A DNA stretch of 31,532 bases, from contig NZ_CAKUAL010000018.1 in the NCBI RefSeq assembly GCF_934636505.1, positions 1 to 31,532 on the forward strand, in the 5' to 3' direction. The stretch's first letter is position 1; every line of letters starts with the position of its first letter. The notes beneath the pieces are model-generated. The model was not told the origin of the DNA and searched no databases. It worked only from the letters and a program-made list of their open reading frames with translations. Positions 14,743-23,886 of the stretch are shown one piece after another. Position numbers and translations under genes: made by a program. This DNA comes from an uncultured Ellagibacter sp. Its GTDB lineage: Bacteria; Actinomycetota; Coriobacteriia; Coriobacteriales; Eggerthellaceae.

Positions 14743-16248
14743 CTAGGCGTTCGCGTCCGTTTTCGGAGCGATCTCCTTGTCCTTGGGAAGCACGATGTTC
14801 AAGACGATGGCGACCGCCGCCGCGGCGACGATGCCGGAGCCGCCGAAGATAAGGCTTACCATCTGGGGGGATCCGGCGAGAATAGCAGGGTTGGCGCCGA
14901 TGCCGTAGCCCAAGCCCAACGCCACCGACACGATGCTCAGGTTGCGCGGAGTCAGCGGGTCGCGCGTGATCAGCTGAATACCGCTCACCACGATGGACGC
15001 GAACATGATGACGGCCGCACCGCCCAAGACGGACTGCGGCATGATGGACACGACGGCACCCAGCTTCGGGCACAGACCGCACAGGATCAGGAAGACGGCG
15101 CCGCAGGCCAAAGCCTTGCGGTTCACCATCTTGGTCATGGTGACCAGGCCAACATTCTGGCTGAACGACGTGTTCGGCAGCACGCCGAAGAGAGCCGCGA
15201 AGCTCGAGCCCACGCCGTCGCAGACCACGCCGCCGGAAAGCTCCTTGTCGGTCGCCTCGCGATCCATGCCGCCCTGCGTGACGCCGGAGATGTCGCCGAC
15301 AGTCTCGACCGCCGTGACAATGAACATCACGAGCACAGGGGCGATGGCGCGCATATCGAACACGGGCGCCACAGGCAGCGGGTTCGGGATGGCAAACCAT
15401 GCCGCCGCAGCCACCTTATCCCAATTCAGAACCCACGCCTTGGTGTACTCGACGCCCTCGGAGTTGATGCCTGTGGTGGGCAGCACCAGCCCCATGATGC
15501 CCGCGACGATATAGCCGACGATGATACCGACCAGGATGGAAGACGCGCTCACGAAGCCCGTCGTCGCATGCTTCACCGCCAGGATAACGACGAGAACGAT
15601 AAGCGCCAGGCACAGGTTCTCAAGCGACCCGAAATCGGCCGCGCTGTTGCCGCCACCGAACGCGTTGACGCCGACGCTGATGAGACTGAGGCCAATGGAG
15701 AGGACGACGGTACCCGTGACGATAGACGGGAAGAAACGGCGCAGCGGCTTCAAGAAAAAGCCGAGCACAGCCTCGAACAGGCCGCCGATAATCGAAGCTC
15801 CCATGATGGCACCGTAGGCAACAAGGCCGCCGCCCATCGAGGCCGCCACGGAATTGAACACGCCGATGAATCCCGAAGACGTTCCCATGATGATAGGAAC
15901 CCTGCCGCCAACAGGCCCGATGCCGAAAAGCTGGACCAAAGTCACAACGCCTGCGATCCACATGGCGTTCTGCAGCAGCGACAGCTGAACATCGGCGAAC
16001 TCGGCTCCCGCCAGGCCACACGCGCCCGTCACGATCAAAAGCGGCGTCAGGTTGCCCACGAACATGGCCAGGACATGCTGCAAGCCCAGGGGAATCGCCT
16101 GAGCGAGGGGCATATCTCCCTCAAATGAGAAGACGCCAAGCGACCTCGCGCCGCGAGACGAGTTCTCCGAAGAAGCGGCCGCGGGCTTCTCTCCCGAAGC
16201 TTCAGACGCCTGAGCCTCCGAGGCTGCCTCTTGTTTTTCCTCCACCAT
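14743..16248 (-). CDS. NCS2-family xanthine/uracil-type permease
   Basis: The protein has about 501 aa and many hydrophobic segments, consistent with the 14-helix NCS2/NAT fold. The NAT signature Q-N-x-G-x(4)-T-K appears as QNVGLVTMTK (about 364-373). The conserved glutamate of helix 8 is in VTAVETVGDISG (about Glu315), and LQHVLAMFVGNLTPL forms helix 1. It has an Ala/Glu/Ser-rich cytoplasmic N-terminus of about 40 residues. NCS2 members import purines or pyrimidines with protons. Placement beside the molybdenum hydroxylase set suggests xanthine, urate or hypoxanthine. The ATG at 16248 is spaced correctly from GAGAGGG. The ATG at 16254 is too close to it. Confidence 0.9.
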   Translation of the reverse strand: MVEEKQEAASEAQASEASGEKPAAASSENSSRGARSLGVFSFEGDMPLAQAIPLGLQHVLAMFVGNLTPLLIVTGACGLAGAEFADVQLSLLQNAMWIAGVVTLVQLFGIGPVGGRVPIIMGTSSGFIGVFNSVAASMGGGLVAYGAIMGASIIGGLFEAVLGFFLKPLRRFFPSIVTGTVVLSIGLSLISVGVNAFGGGNSAADFGSLENLCLALIVLVVILAVKHATTGFVSASSILVGIIVGYIVAGIMGLVLPTTGINSEGVEYTKAWVLNWDKVAAAAWFAIPNPLPVAPVFDMRAIAPVLVMFIVTAVETVGDISGVTQGGMDREATDKELSGGVVCDGVGSSFAALFGVLPNTSFSQNVGLVTMTKMVNRKALACGAVFLILCGLCPKLGAVVSIMPQSVLGGAAVIMFASIVVSGIQLITRDPLTPRNLSIVSVALGLGYGIGANPAILAGSPQMVSLIFGGSGIVAAAAVAIVLNIVLPKDKEIAPKTDANA

Positions 16249-16370
16249 CTGCATCCCTCTCTAAAAGGACAGTAAAGTGAGAAAATAACACCGCCGGGCG
16301 CGCATTTGAAGAAGCATCGGGGAATTTTCCACGTAGGGTCTTTAATTCCGCCCCTTGGTTCGGACCCGCA

Positions 16371-17663
16371 TCACATAAGCGGCCGCAGGCTGCGCTCCAA
16401 GATGCCGTGCACGCAGGCGATCGCCGCGCCGTAGTTCACCATGGGCGTGCCGCTTTTCGCCGCCACGCTCTGGCGCCAGCGCATTTCCTTCTCGTTGAGC
16501 ATGCACCCGCCGCAGTGGACCACCACGTCGTAGCCGCTCACGTCGTCGGGGAACCCGCGCCCCTGCGTGAACTCGAACGTCGGGTTCGCTCCGCAATGGC
16601 CGCGGATCCACGCGGGCATCTTCACCGTGCCAATGTCCTCGCACTGGCGATGGTGTGTGCAGCCCTCCGAGATGAGCACGCGGCTTTCGTCGGTGAGCGC
16701 ACTAAGCGCCGCCGCACCTTCCACAAGCGCGTGCAAATCGCCCTTATAACGCGCCATGAGAAGGGAAAACGACGTGAGCGGCGTCGTTTCCGCAACGATG
16801 CGCGCGACCTTCGCGAACGCTTGCGAGTCGGTGATCACGAGGCGGATGTCGCCAACCGCCGCCAAAAGGTCGGCGAGCTCTTCGGGCTGGCAGACGAGAG
16901 CGCCCGCATGGGCATCGAGGACGTCGCGCAGCACGAGCTGTTGCGGCAAGATGATGCGGCCCTTCGGCGCCGACGAGTCGATGGGCACGACGAGCACCAC
17001 CTTGTCGCCCGGCGAGAGCAGGTCGGCCACAACGCGGCGCTCATGCGTGGCCGACCCACCCACGTGCGCGAGGACCTCCTTCAACTTGTTTACACCCGCG
17101 CCCGTGCGCGCGCTTGCGAGCACCTCCGCACGAACTGGGGAAACAGGGGCGGCAGGGGCCGGGGCGGCATCGGGTGCGGCGACGATCTCGGGAGTGGAAG
17201 CGTCGGCGGCGCCCGATGCGGCTCCCCCGATAACGCCATCTGAACCCGCGGCCGCCTCTTCTCCAGACAGAAGGTCGGCCTTGTTACGCACCACGACAAA
17301 GGGCAGCCCGAGCTCCTCGAACAGGGAGATAAGCGCACGCTCAGCGGCGACCAGCGCGCGCGTGGCGTCGGTCACGAGCACCGCCACATCGCAGCTGCGC
17401 AAGGTCTCGCGCGTGCGCTCGACGCGGCGCGCGCCCAGTTCCCCAACGTCGTCGATGCCGGGAGTGTCCACGATGTCGACCGGCCCGAGCGGCAGAAGCT
17501 CCATGGCCTTGCGCACCGGGTCGGTCGTGGTGCCAGCGACGTCGCTCACGAGCGCCACTTGCTGCCCGCACACCGCGTTCACCAGGCTCGACTTCCCCGC
17601 ATTGCGCACCCCGAAGAAACCGATTCGCACGCGCTCGCCTGAAGGCGTCTCATTCAAACCCAT
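16371..17663 (-). CDS. hydF: [FeFe]-hydrogenase maturation GTPase HydF
   Basis: The 430-aa scaffold/carrier protein delivers the diiron subcluster to HydA. The GTPase domain has G1 GVRNAGKSS (18-26), G3 DTPG (66-69) and G4 NKAD (127-130). The C-terminal cluster domain has the HydF signature C-x-H-x46-C-x-x-C as Cys335, His337, Cys384 and Cys387 (CTHH...HCGGC). An unusual Ala/Pro-rich insertion of about 45 residues (about 136-180) follows NKAD inside the GTPase domain. It is the last gene of the hydrogenase operon, 61 bp after hydG. GAAAGGACGG precedes ATG 17663. Confidence 0.95.
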   Translation of the reverse strand: MGLNETPSGERVRIGFFGVRNAGKSSLVNAVCGQQVALVSDVAGTTTDPVRKAMELLPLGPVDIVDTPGIDDVGELGARRVERTRETLRSCDVAVLVTDATRALVAAERALISLFEELGLPFVVVRNKADLLSGEEAAAGSDGVIGGAASGAADASTPEIVAAPDAAPAPAAPVSPVRAEVLASARTGAGVNKLKEVLAHVGGSATHERRVVADLLSPGDKVVLVVPIDSSAPKGRIILPQQLVLRDVLDAHAGALVCQPEELADLLAAVGDIRLVITDSQAFAKVARIVAETTPLTSFSLLMARYKGDLHALVEGAAALSALTDESRVLISEGCTHHRQCEDIGTVKMPAWIRGHCGANPTFEFTQGRGFPDDVSGYDVVVHCGGCMLNEKEMRWRQSVAAKSGTPMVNYGAAIACVHGILERSLRPLM

Positions 17664-17724
17664 GTCGAAGCCGTCCTTTCGCCTTACCGTCGCAGCGCGC
17701 CTTCCGCACCGCGCGAAAACCTCG

Positions 17725-19176
17725 CTAGAACCTCAAATCGCGCTCGCCCTTGTGCACGACCGCGGAAATCGCCTCAGCGCACTGGCGGCGGCGCCTCTCG
17801 TCCTCGACCTTCTGCAGCTCGCGCTCGATGAGCGCAAAGCCCTTTTGGGAGGTGTCGGGCTTGGCGTAATCGGTCAAGTACTCCGCAAGCGTGACGAGCG
17901 CGTTGGGGTGGCAGTAATTCAAGATTTGCCCGCTTTTGCAGAAGCTCATGAACCGATCGCCCGTGCGCCCCGCGCGGTAGCACGCCGTACAGAAGCTGGG
18001 GACATGCTCCTGGTCGATCAGCCACGAGACCACGTCGTCGAGCGTGCGCTGGTCGCTCACGTCGAACTGCTCGGTGTCGTGCGGGCGCGCCTGCTCGGTG
18101 TAGCCGCCCACGCTCGTGCGGCTCCCGCCCGAGATCTGGCTGATGCCGTAGCGCAGCGCGCGCTCCCGCACCGCCTGGCTCTCGCGCGTGGAGATGATCA
18201 TTCCCGTGTAGGGCACCGTGATGCGGATGAGCGCGATGATCTTCTCGAACATCTCGTCGGGAATGCCGTTGTCGAACACGTCGGGATCGATGTCCATGGC
18301 AGGCTTCACGCGCGGCACGCTGATGGTGTGCGGGCCCACGCCGTGCACGGCCTCCAGGTGCTCCGCGTGCATGATGAGGCCCGCGAACTCGTAGCGATAG
18401 CTCTCGAGCCCGAACAGCACGCCCAAACCCACGTCGTCGATGCCGCCCTCCATCGCGCGGTCCATCGCCTCGGTGTGCCAGTTGTAGTCGCTTTTCGGCC
18501 CCGTCGGGTGCAGGCGCTTGTAGCCCTCCTTGTTGTACGTTTCCTGGAACAGGATATACGTACCGATCTCGGCCTTCTTGAGCATGCGGTACTCGTCCAC
18601 CGTCGTAGCGGCGATGTTCACGTTCACGCGGCGGATGGCGCCGTTTTTGTGCTTGATGGAATAGATGGTGTCCATCGACTCCAAGATGTACTCGATGGGG
18701 TTGTGCTTCGGATCCTCGCCTGCCTCGATGGCCAGGCGCTTGTGGCCCATGTCCTGCAGCGCGATGACCTCGGCGCGAATCTCGTCCTGCGTGAGCTTGC
18801 GGCGCGGAATCTCGCGGTTCATGGCATGATAGGGGCAGTACAGGCAGCTGTTCACGCAGTAGTTCGACAGGTACAGCGGCGCGAAAAGCACGATACGGTT
18901 GCCGTAATAGGCCTGCTTGATGTCGTGCGCAAGCTGCTTGATGGCGGCGTTCACCCCCGCATCCTCGCAAGCCAGAAGCACGCTCGCCTCGCGATGGGTT
19001 ATCATGGCGCCGTGCTCGTTGGCCGGGTGCAGGTGGGGCTTGCACTTCTCCAGAATGTCGTAGCACATCTGCACGTCGTCCTTGTGCGCATCGGCGAAGG
19101 CGAGTGTCTCCAAGATCTCCTCGTCGTTGATGAACTCATCGGCGCAGAGCGATTTCGGGTTATACGAATACCCCAT
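17725..19176 (-). CDS. hydG: [FeFe]-hydrogenase maturation radical SAM tyrosine lyase HydG
   Basis: The 483-aa protein cleaves tyrosine and makes the CO and cyanide ligands of the H-cluster, building an Fe(CO)2CN synthon. The radical-SAM cluster motif C-x3-C-x2-C is Cys107, Cys111 and Cys114 (YCVNSCLYCPYH). The C-terminal HydG-specific cluster motif C-x2-C-x22-C is Cys396, Cys399 and Cys422. This second motif separates it from the thiamine enzyme ThiH. Length is typical. AGAAGGA lies upstream of ATG 19176. It is 42 bp after hydE in the same operon. Confidence 0.96.
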   Translation of the reverse strand: MGYSYNPKSLCADEFINDEEILETLAFADAHKDDVQMCYDILEKCKPHLHPANEHGAMITHREASVLLACEDAGVNAAIKQLAHDIKQAYYGNRIVLFAPLYLSNYCVNSCLYCPYHAMNREIPRRKLTQDEIRAEVIALQDMGHKRLAIEAGEDPKHNPIEYILESMDTIYSIKHKNGAIRRVNVNIAATTVDEYRMLKKAEIGTYILFQETYNKEGYKRLHPTGPKSDYNWHTEAMDRAMEGGIDDVGLGVLFGLESYRYEFAGLIMHAEHLEAVHGVGPHTISVPRVKPAMDIDPDVFDNGIPDEMFEKIIALIRITVPYTGMIISTRESQAVRERALRYGISQISGGSRTSVGGYTEQARPHDTEQFDVSDQRTLDDVVSWLIDQEHVPSFCTACYRAGRTGDRFMSFCKSGQILNYCHPNALVTLAEYLTDYAKPDTSQKGFALIERELQKVEDERRRRQCAEAISAVVHKGERDLRF

Positions 19177-19218
19177 GGGGTCCTTCTTTCTTCAGTGCTT
19201 TTAAGCGCCCGACGGCGA

Positions 19219-20307
19219 TCACGTCTCGGGCAGGGGCGCCATATCGCCGCGATCGACGACGAGCTCGTAGCCGATCGACAGCATGCGCGTGCCCAAACAA
19301 CCGCGGCATTCCGCAGCCTCTTCGCCCGTGCATATCTTGTTATCGTACAAATCGTAGTCTTTGCGGCGATTAACCGGCGAAAGGTTCGGCATCACGACGT
19401 TGGCGCCGGAAAGGATGCCCCGCTCGCGCCCATCGGGAACAATCGTGCCGAGCGCCGTGGTTGCGGGAAGCAGCACATTCGGCTTGATGAGCCTGATGAT
19501 CGACAGCAGATAGCACGTGAGCTCCGCCGTGCCCGGCGAAAAGGCGGAAAACGGCGTCGCATGGTGCGGCACGAACGGGCCGATGCCGCACATCTCGGGC
19601 TGGAACCGCTCGATGAATTGCAGGTCGCACGCAAGATCGGCCGCGGTTTGGAACGGCGCGCCCACCATGAAGCCGGCACCCACCGCGTATCCGATCTCGC
19701 GCAGATCGGACAGGCAGCGCATGCGGTTTTCAAGCGACATCTCGGCGGGATGCCAACGCCTGTAGAGCGTGAGGCTTGCCGTCTCGTGACGCAACAGGTA
19801 ACGTTCGGCGCCCGCTTCATGCAGACGCTCGTAGCTCTCGCGGCTTCGCTCGCCGAACGACAGCGTAATCGCGCAGTCGGGATGCGCCGCCCGAATACGG
19901 CCGATGATGCCGCAGAGCACGTCGTCGGTGAAGAAGGGGTCTTCCCCGCCCTGCAAAACGAACGTGCGAAATCCCAGCTCGTAGCCTGTATCCGCACATT
20001 CGACGATCTCGTCAGCGGAAAGGCGATAGCGGCGCGCCGTTGCGTTCGACCGGCGGATGCCGCAGTACAGGCAGTCGTTCTTGCAGAAGCTCGACACCTC
20101 GATGAGCCCGCGGGTGAACACCTTCGTGCCGTATACCCGCCTGCGCACGGCATCGGCGCGACTCGCAAGCTCACGGGCCGTGCCGGGCGTGCGCTGCGCG
20201 ATGAGCCGCTCGTATTCGCCAAGCGAAAGCGAGCGGGTGCGGCACAGCTTGTCGATGAGGAGCGCGAGCCCCTCATCGACCTCACTGCTATGTAAGTCGT
20301 CAGGCAC
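19219..20307 (-). CDS. hydE: [FeFe]-hydrogenase maturation radical SAM protein HydE
   Basis: The 362-aa radical SAM enzyme acts on the HydG product during H-cluster assembly. The SAM cluster motif C-x3-C-x2-C is Cys75, Cys79 and Cys82 (FCKNDCLYCGIRRSN). The optional second cluster motif C-x7-C-x2-C is also present (Cys326, Cys334, Cys337). LQGGEDPFF and the late SGANVVMPNLSP are BioB/HydE-type barrel segments. The GTG start at 20307 directly follows the hydA stop codon (TAG then GTG), so translation is probably coupled. Confidence 0.95.
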   Translation of the reverse strand: MPDDLHSSEVDEGLALLIDKLCRTRSLSLGEYERLIAQRTPGTARELASRADAVRRRVYGTKVFTRGLIEVSSFCKNDCLYCGIRRSNATARRYRLSADEIVECADTGYELGFRTFVLQGGEDPFFTDDVLCGIIGRIRAAHPDCAITLSFGERSRESYERLHEAGAERYLLRHETASLTLYRRWHPAEMSLENRMRCLSDLREIGYAVGAGFMVGAPFQTAADLACDLQFIERFQPEMCGIGPFVPHHATPFSAFSPGTAELTCYLLSIIRLIKPNVLLPATTALGTIVPDGRERGILSGANVVMPNLSPVNRRKDYDLYDNKICTGEEAAECRGCLGTRMLSIGYELVVDRGDMAPLPET

Positions 20308-22026
20308 CTAGATATCCCACGTCAGCTGATCGGTGTGGAGCAGCTCCTCGGCCTTCTCGGAAAGCGGGCGGCCGTAGAGTCTCTCGTAGAGTGCCGCGAT
20401 ATCGGGGTTTTCGTGCGAGTAGCGCAGCACGTCGGCCCCGTCGAGCGAGTTGAGCACCTCGGCACGCTCGCGCGCGAGCTCCTGGTTGAAGGCAATCGGC
20501 TGCCCGCCGCCGCCCACGCAGCCGCCCGGGCAGGCCATAATCTCGACGAAGTCGTAGCTTGCCTCGCCCGATTCGAGCGCGTCGAGCAGCGCCGCCGTAT
20601 TCTCCAGACCGCTCGCGATGGCGATGCGAAGCTGCAGGCCCGCGATCTCGAGCGTCTTGTCGACCCAGGGCTTATCGGGCGTCGCCGCCGTGGTGTCGCA
20701 TGTGCTGAAGTCGGGGTTTTCGCCCGTGAGGAAGAACGCGGCAGAGCGAAGCGCCGCTTCCATCACGCCACCCGTGCGCCCGAAGATGGTTCCCGCGCCC
20801 GTGGAGGTTCCCAGCGGGTCGTCGAACTTTTGCTCGGGCAGCGCGGCACAGTCCACGCTGAACATGCGCAGCATGCGATCGAACTCGCGCGTGGTGAGCA
20901 CGGCATCAACATCCTGGCCAGCCTCTGAGGACAGCTGAGGGACGCCCACCTCGTATTTCTTGGCGACGCACGGCATAACGGAGACGACGAAGATGCGTTT
21001 TCCCTGCTCGACAGCTTGTTCGGTCAGAAGCGCCTTCGCCGTGGCGCCCAGCATCTGGTGCGGGGACTTGCTCGAGGAGAGCTGCGCGACAAACTGCGGG
21101 TAGTGCAGCTTGGCGAAGCGCACCCAGCCCGGGCAGCAGCTCGTGAACATGGGCCGCGGCTTGCCTTCCTTGACCCATTCGATGAACTCGTTCGCTTCCT
21201 CCATAATGGTGAGGTCGGCGGCGAAGTCGGTGTCGTAGACGTAGTCGAAGCCGAGCGCGCGCAATGCCGACACCATGCGGCCCTGCGTGGCCTGCTCGCG
21301 GGCAAGGCCCACGCCCTCGCCCCACGCCGAGCGGATGGCGGGCGCGACCTGGACCACCGTTATCGTCTGGGGATCGGCAAGCGCCGCGAGCACGTTGTCG
21401 GTGTCGTCGCGCGCAGTGAGGGCGCCCGTCGGACAATGGGTGATGCACTGGCCGCAGAGAGCACAGCCCGCATCGGCGATGTGCGCACCGCCAGCAACCC
21501 GCACGCCCCGATTGGCCGCGGGGCCGGACATCTCCCACACCGAGCAGTGCTGCACCTTGGCGCATTCGGCGACGCAGCGCATGCAGCGGATGCATTTGGT
21601 GGCGTCGCGCTGCAAGGGGAATTCCCCATCCCACGCTTCGAAGGCGAACACGGGGTCACGCTCCAAGTCCGACACGCCGAGCGAGTTCGCGAGATTTTGC
21701 AGCGCGCAGGTACCGCTGCGCTTGCACGTGGTGCATTCGCTACGATGACCTGCGAGAATGGTCTTCACGTTCTGGCGACGGGCGGAGATGGCGCGCGGGG
21801 TCGCCGTGCGCACGGCCATACCGTCGAACACGGGGGTGTTGCAGGCGGCGGCCAGGCCGTCCTGCCCCTCGACCTCGACCACGCACACGCGGCACGAGCC
21901 GATCTCGTTAATCTTCGCCATATAGCACAGCGTCGGGATATCGACGCCGGCGAGCTTCGCGGCATCCAAGATGGTGGAGCCTTCGGGGACCTCTACGGCC
22001 ACACCGTCGATGGTAACCTTACACAT
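20308..22026 (-). CDS. hydA: [FeFe]-hydrogenase catalytic subunit, group A
   Basis: The 572-aa protein has a complete modular layout. The N-terminal [2Fe-2S] uses Cys34, Cys45, Cys48 and Cys62. The His-ligated [4Fe-4S] uses His94, Cys98, Cys101 and Cys107. A two-cluster ferredoxin uses Cys145/148/151/155 and Cys188/191/194/198. All three H-cluster signatures are intact: L1 TSCCPGW (295-301), L2 MPCVAKKYE (351-359) and L3 MACPGGCVGGGGQP (497-510). The proton-relay cysteine (first of the CC pair, Cys297) is present, so a catalytic rather than sensory enzyme is expected. No signal peptide is seen, so it is cytoplasmic. The ATG at 22026 matches the family start (CKVTIDGVAVEV) and overlaps the upstream gene by 8 bp. 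A longer frame to 22134 is inside that gene. Confidence 0.96.
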   Translation of the reverse strand: MCKVTIDGVAVEVPEGSTILDAAKLAGVDIPTLCYMAKINEIGSCRVCVVEVEGQDGLAAACNTPVFDGMAVRTATPRAISARRQNVKTILAGHRSECTTCKRSGTCALQNLANSLGVSDLERDPVFAFEAWDGEFPLQRDATKCIRCMRCVAECAKVQHCSVWEMSGPAANRGVRVAGGAHIADAGCALCGQCITHCPTGALTARDDTDNVLAALADPQTITVVQVAPAIRSAWGEGVGLAREQATQGRMVSALRALGFDYVYDTDFAADLTIMEEANEFIEWVKEGKPRPMFTSCCPGWVRFAKLHYPQFVAQLSSSKSPHQMLGATAKALLTEQAVEQGKRIFVVSVMPCVAKKYEVGVPQLSSEAGQDVDAVLTTREFDRMLRMFSVDCAALPEQKFDDPLGTSTGAGTIFGRTGGVMEAALRSAAFFLTGENPDFSTCDTTAATPDKPWVDKTLEIAGLQLRIAIASGLENTAALLDALESGEASYDFVEIMACPGGCVGGGGQPIAFNQELARERAEVLNSLDGADVLRYSHENPDIAALYERLYGRPLSEKAEELLHTDQLTWDI

Positions 22027-23857
22027 ATTGGACCCTTCCCTCGTCAAGAACACCGCAGCCGAAATGGTCGCAGCGCAGGCAGCGGCGCGCTTCCTGGAAC
22101 GCCTCTTCGGCCGACATCTCCACCTCGACCGCATCGAAGTCTCCCTTGCGCTCTCGTGCGGGGCGCTCCACGATGTTCACGCGGCCGCAGGGCTGACGCC
22201 AGTTCGCAGCCGCGGGAGGAACCTCAACGCCGCAATCGAGCTCGTGGTTGAATCCCAGGAAGTCGTCGATGTTGCGCGCAGCCACCTTGCCAGCACCGAT
22301 GGCGATGATCACGGTCTTCGGGCCCACCTGGCAGTCGCCGCCCACAAACACGTTGTCGAGCGAACCCACCGACTTCAAACCGTCGTCCGCCTCGAAGTAG
22401 GTGCGATCGGCCTGCATACCCGCCTCTTCGAACGGCGCGCTCTCGATGTCTTGCCCCACGGCGATGAGCACCACGTCGGCGGGCACGCGAACAAGCGGCT
22501 TGTCGGCCTTCTGCGGAGCCGGGCGGCCACGCTTCACGGGGCCGATGAACTGCGGCTGGGTGTACATCGCCACCGCGCGCCCGTCTTCAACCTCGATGTG
22601 GTCAGGTGCCTGCAGGGTCATCATTTCGACGCCCTCCTGCATGGCGGAGTCGATTTCCGCACGCAGCGCCGTCATGTCCTCGAGACGGCGGCGATAGGCG
22701 ACCGTCACGCTCGCAGCACCGGCTCGCACGCTCGTGCGCGCGCAGTCCATGGCGACGTTGCCACCGCCGACGACCACCACGTTCTTGCCCGTGAAGTCGG
22801 GGTACTCGCCATCGCCGATCTTGGTGAGCAGATCGACAGCGCTCATGACGCCCTCGGCGTCGGCCCCATCGAGCTTTAAGGTCTTGCCGCCCTGGGCGCC
22901 GATGGCCACATACACCGCGTCGTATTCTTCCGAAAGACGGCGCATGCCCTCGGCATCGATGCGGCACTCCGTGTGCACAGTGACGTTGCCCGCCGACACG
23001 ATGGCGCGGATGTCCTCGTCGAGACGCTCGCGCGGGAAGCGGTACGCCGGGATGCCGTAGCGCATCATGCCGCCAAGCTGCTTGCGCATCTCGAGCACGT
23101 GCACCTCATGTCCCATAAGGGCGCAGAAGTATGCGCAGGTCAGGCCAGAGGGGCCGCCGCCCACTACGGCGATCTTCTTGCCCGTGGGCGCAGCGGGGGC
23201 GGGAGTCGGCACCTGATCGGCGGCGAGCTGGTCGACCGCGAACTTCTTGATGCCCCGGATGTTGATCGGCGCATCGATGAGCGTGCGGCGGCAGCGATTC
23301 TCGCACGGATGCTCGCACACGAACGCGCACGCCGTGGGGAACGGGTTGTCCTTGCGAATCATACCGATTGCCCCGGCGTAGTCACCCGAGCCCGCAAGCG
23401 CGATGTAGGCAGGCACGTTCACGTGTGCCGGGCACAACGTTTCGCACGGCACCGTCTGCGCAACGCCTTCGCGGCATTTCCCCTGCTTGACGTGGCTTTC
23501 GAACTCTTCGCTAAACGCATCGAGACCAGCGAGGAGCACTTCGGCTGCATGCCAGCCGATGGCGCAGTCGGCGGTGTCGCGCACGACTATGGCCTGGGCG
23601 CGGATTTCCTCGAGCGCATCGAGCTCGGCGTCGAACGCGAGCACCTCTTCGAGCAGCATCTCGATATGGGCTATGCCCTCACGGCACGGCACGCACTTGC
23701 CGCACGTTTGGCATCCGCCCGCACGCAGCAGGTCGAGCTGCATCGCCACGGCGCACATGCCAGGCGGCGTAGCCTCCACCCTGCGCTCGTACTCGTCCAA
23801 AAACGTTGCGAACTTGGCGTCGTCTTTGGCACGTGGCGCGACCGATAGTCTTGCCAT
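22019..23857 (-). CDS. NuoF-type Fe-S domain fused to GltD-like NAD(P)H flavoprotein (hydrogenase partner)
   Basis: The 612-aa protein has three parts. Residues about 45-110 match the C-terminal 4Fe-4S domain of NuoF (CQTCGKCVPCREG, with a fourth ligand near Cys98), but the NADH/FMN-binding NuoF core is absent. Residues about 128-210 match the GltD/DPD Fe-S domain (CETLCPAHVNVPAY, then CAFVCEHPCENRCRR). From 228 on is a GltD-type two-dinucleotide fold: VVGGGPSG (FAD) and VVVGGGNVAMDCARTSVRAG (NAD(P)H) with AYRRR after it, an arginine pattern often linked to NADPH. A Cys-rich tail (CLRCDHFGC) ends it. As first gene of the hyd operon it probably exchanges electrons between HydA and NAD(P)H. The ATG at 23857 has GAGGGGGG upstream. 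Confidence 0.88.
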   Translation of the reverse strand: MARLSVAPRAKDDAKFATFLDEYERRVEATPPGMCAVAMQLDLLRAGGCQTCGKCVPCREGIAHIEMLLEEVLAFDAELDALEEIRAQAIVVRDTADCAIGWHAAEVLLAGLDAFSEEFESHVKQGKCREGVAQTVPCETLCPAHVNVPAYIALAGSGDYAGAIGMIRKDNPFPTACAFVCEHPCENRCRRTLIDAPINIRGIKKFAVDQLAADQVPTPAPAAPTGKKIAVVGGGPSGLTCAYFCALMGHEVHVLEMRKQLGGMMRYGIPAYRFPRERLDEDIRAIVSAGNVTVHTECRIDAEGMRRLSEEYDAVYVAIGAQGGKTLKLDGADAEGVMSAVDLLTKIGDGEYPDFTGKNVVVVGGGNVAMDCARTSVRAGAASVTVAYRRRLEDMTALRAEIDSAMQEGVEMMTLQAPDHIEVEDGRAVAMYTQPQFIGPVKRGRPAPQKADKPLVRVPADVVLIAVGQDIESAPFEEAGMQADRTYFEADDGLKSVGSLDNVFVGGDCQVGPKTVIIAIGAGKVAARNIDDFLGFNHELDCGVEVPPAAANWRQPCGRVNIVERPARERKGDFDAVEVEMSAEEAFQEARRCLRCDHFGCGVLDEGRVQYV

Positions 23858-23886
23858 ATGACCCCCCTCATCGCTTGAGTGATGAA

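Noticed and set aside
14455..16128. 557-codon plus-strand ORF over the NCS2 permease
   Set aside because: Its Asp/His/Arg-rich translation is the mirror of membrane codons. The permease frame has clear family motifs.
16319..16351. Possible purine riboswitch or hairpin before the NCS2 permease
   Set aside because: Lies on the far side of the permease start towards hydF. Only a GGAATT/AATTCC pair with a long loop; no purine-aptamer core seen.
16756..20295. 1179-codon plus-strand ORF opposite hydF, hydG and hydE
   Set aside because: Spans three genuine genes on the other strand, low-complexity Arg/Ala/Ser composition, no motifs.
16371..23857. Reading the hyd operon as a trimeric electron-bifurcating HydABC
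   Set aside because: No NuoE (HydC) and no NADH/FMN-binding NuoF core (HydB). The partner is a GltD-type fusion.
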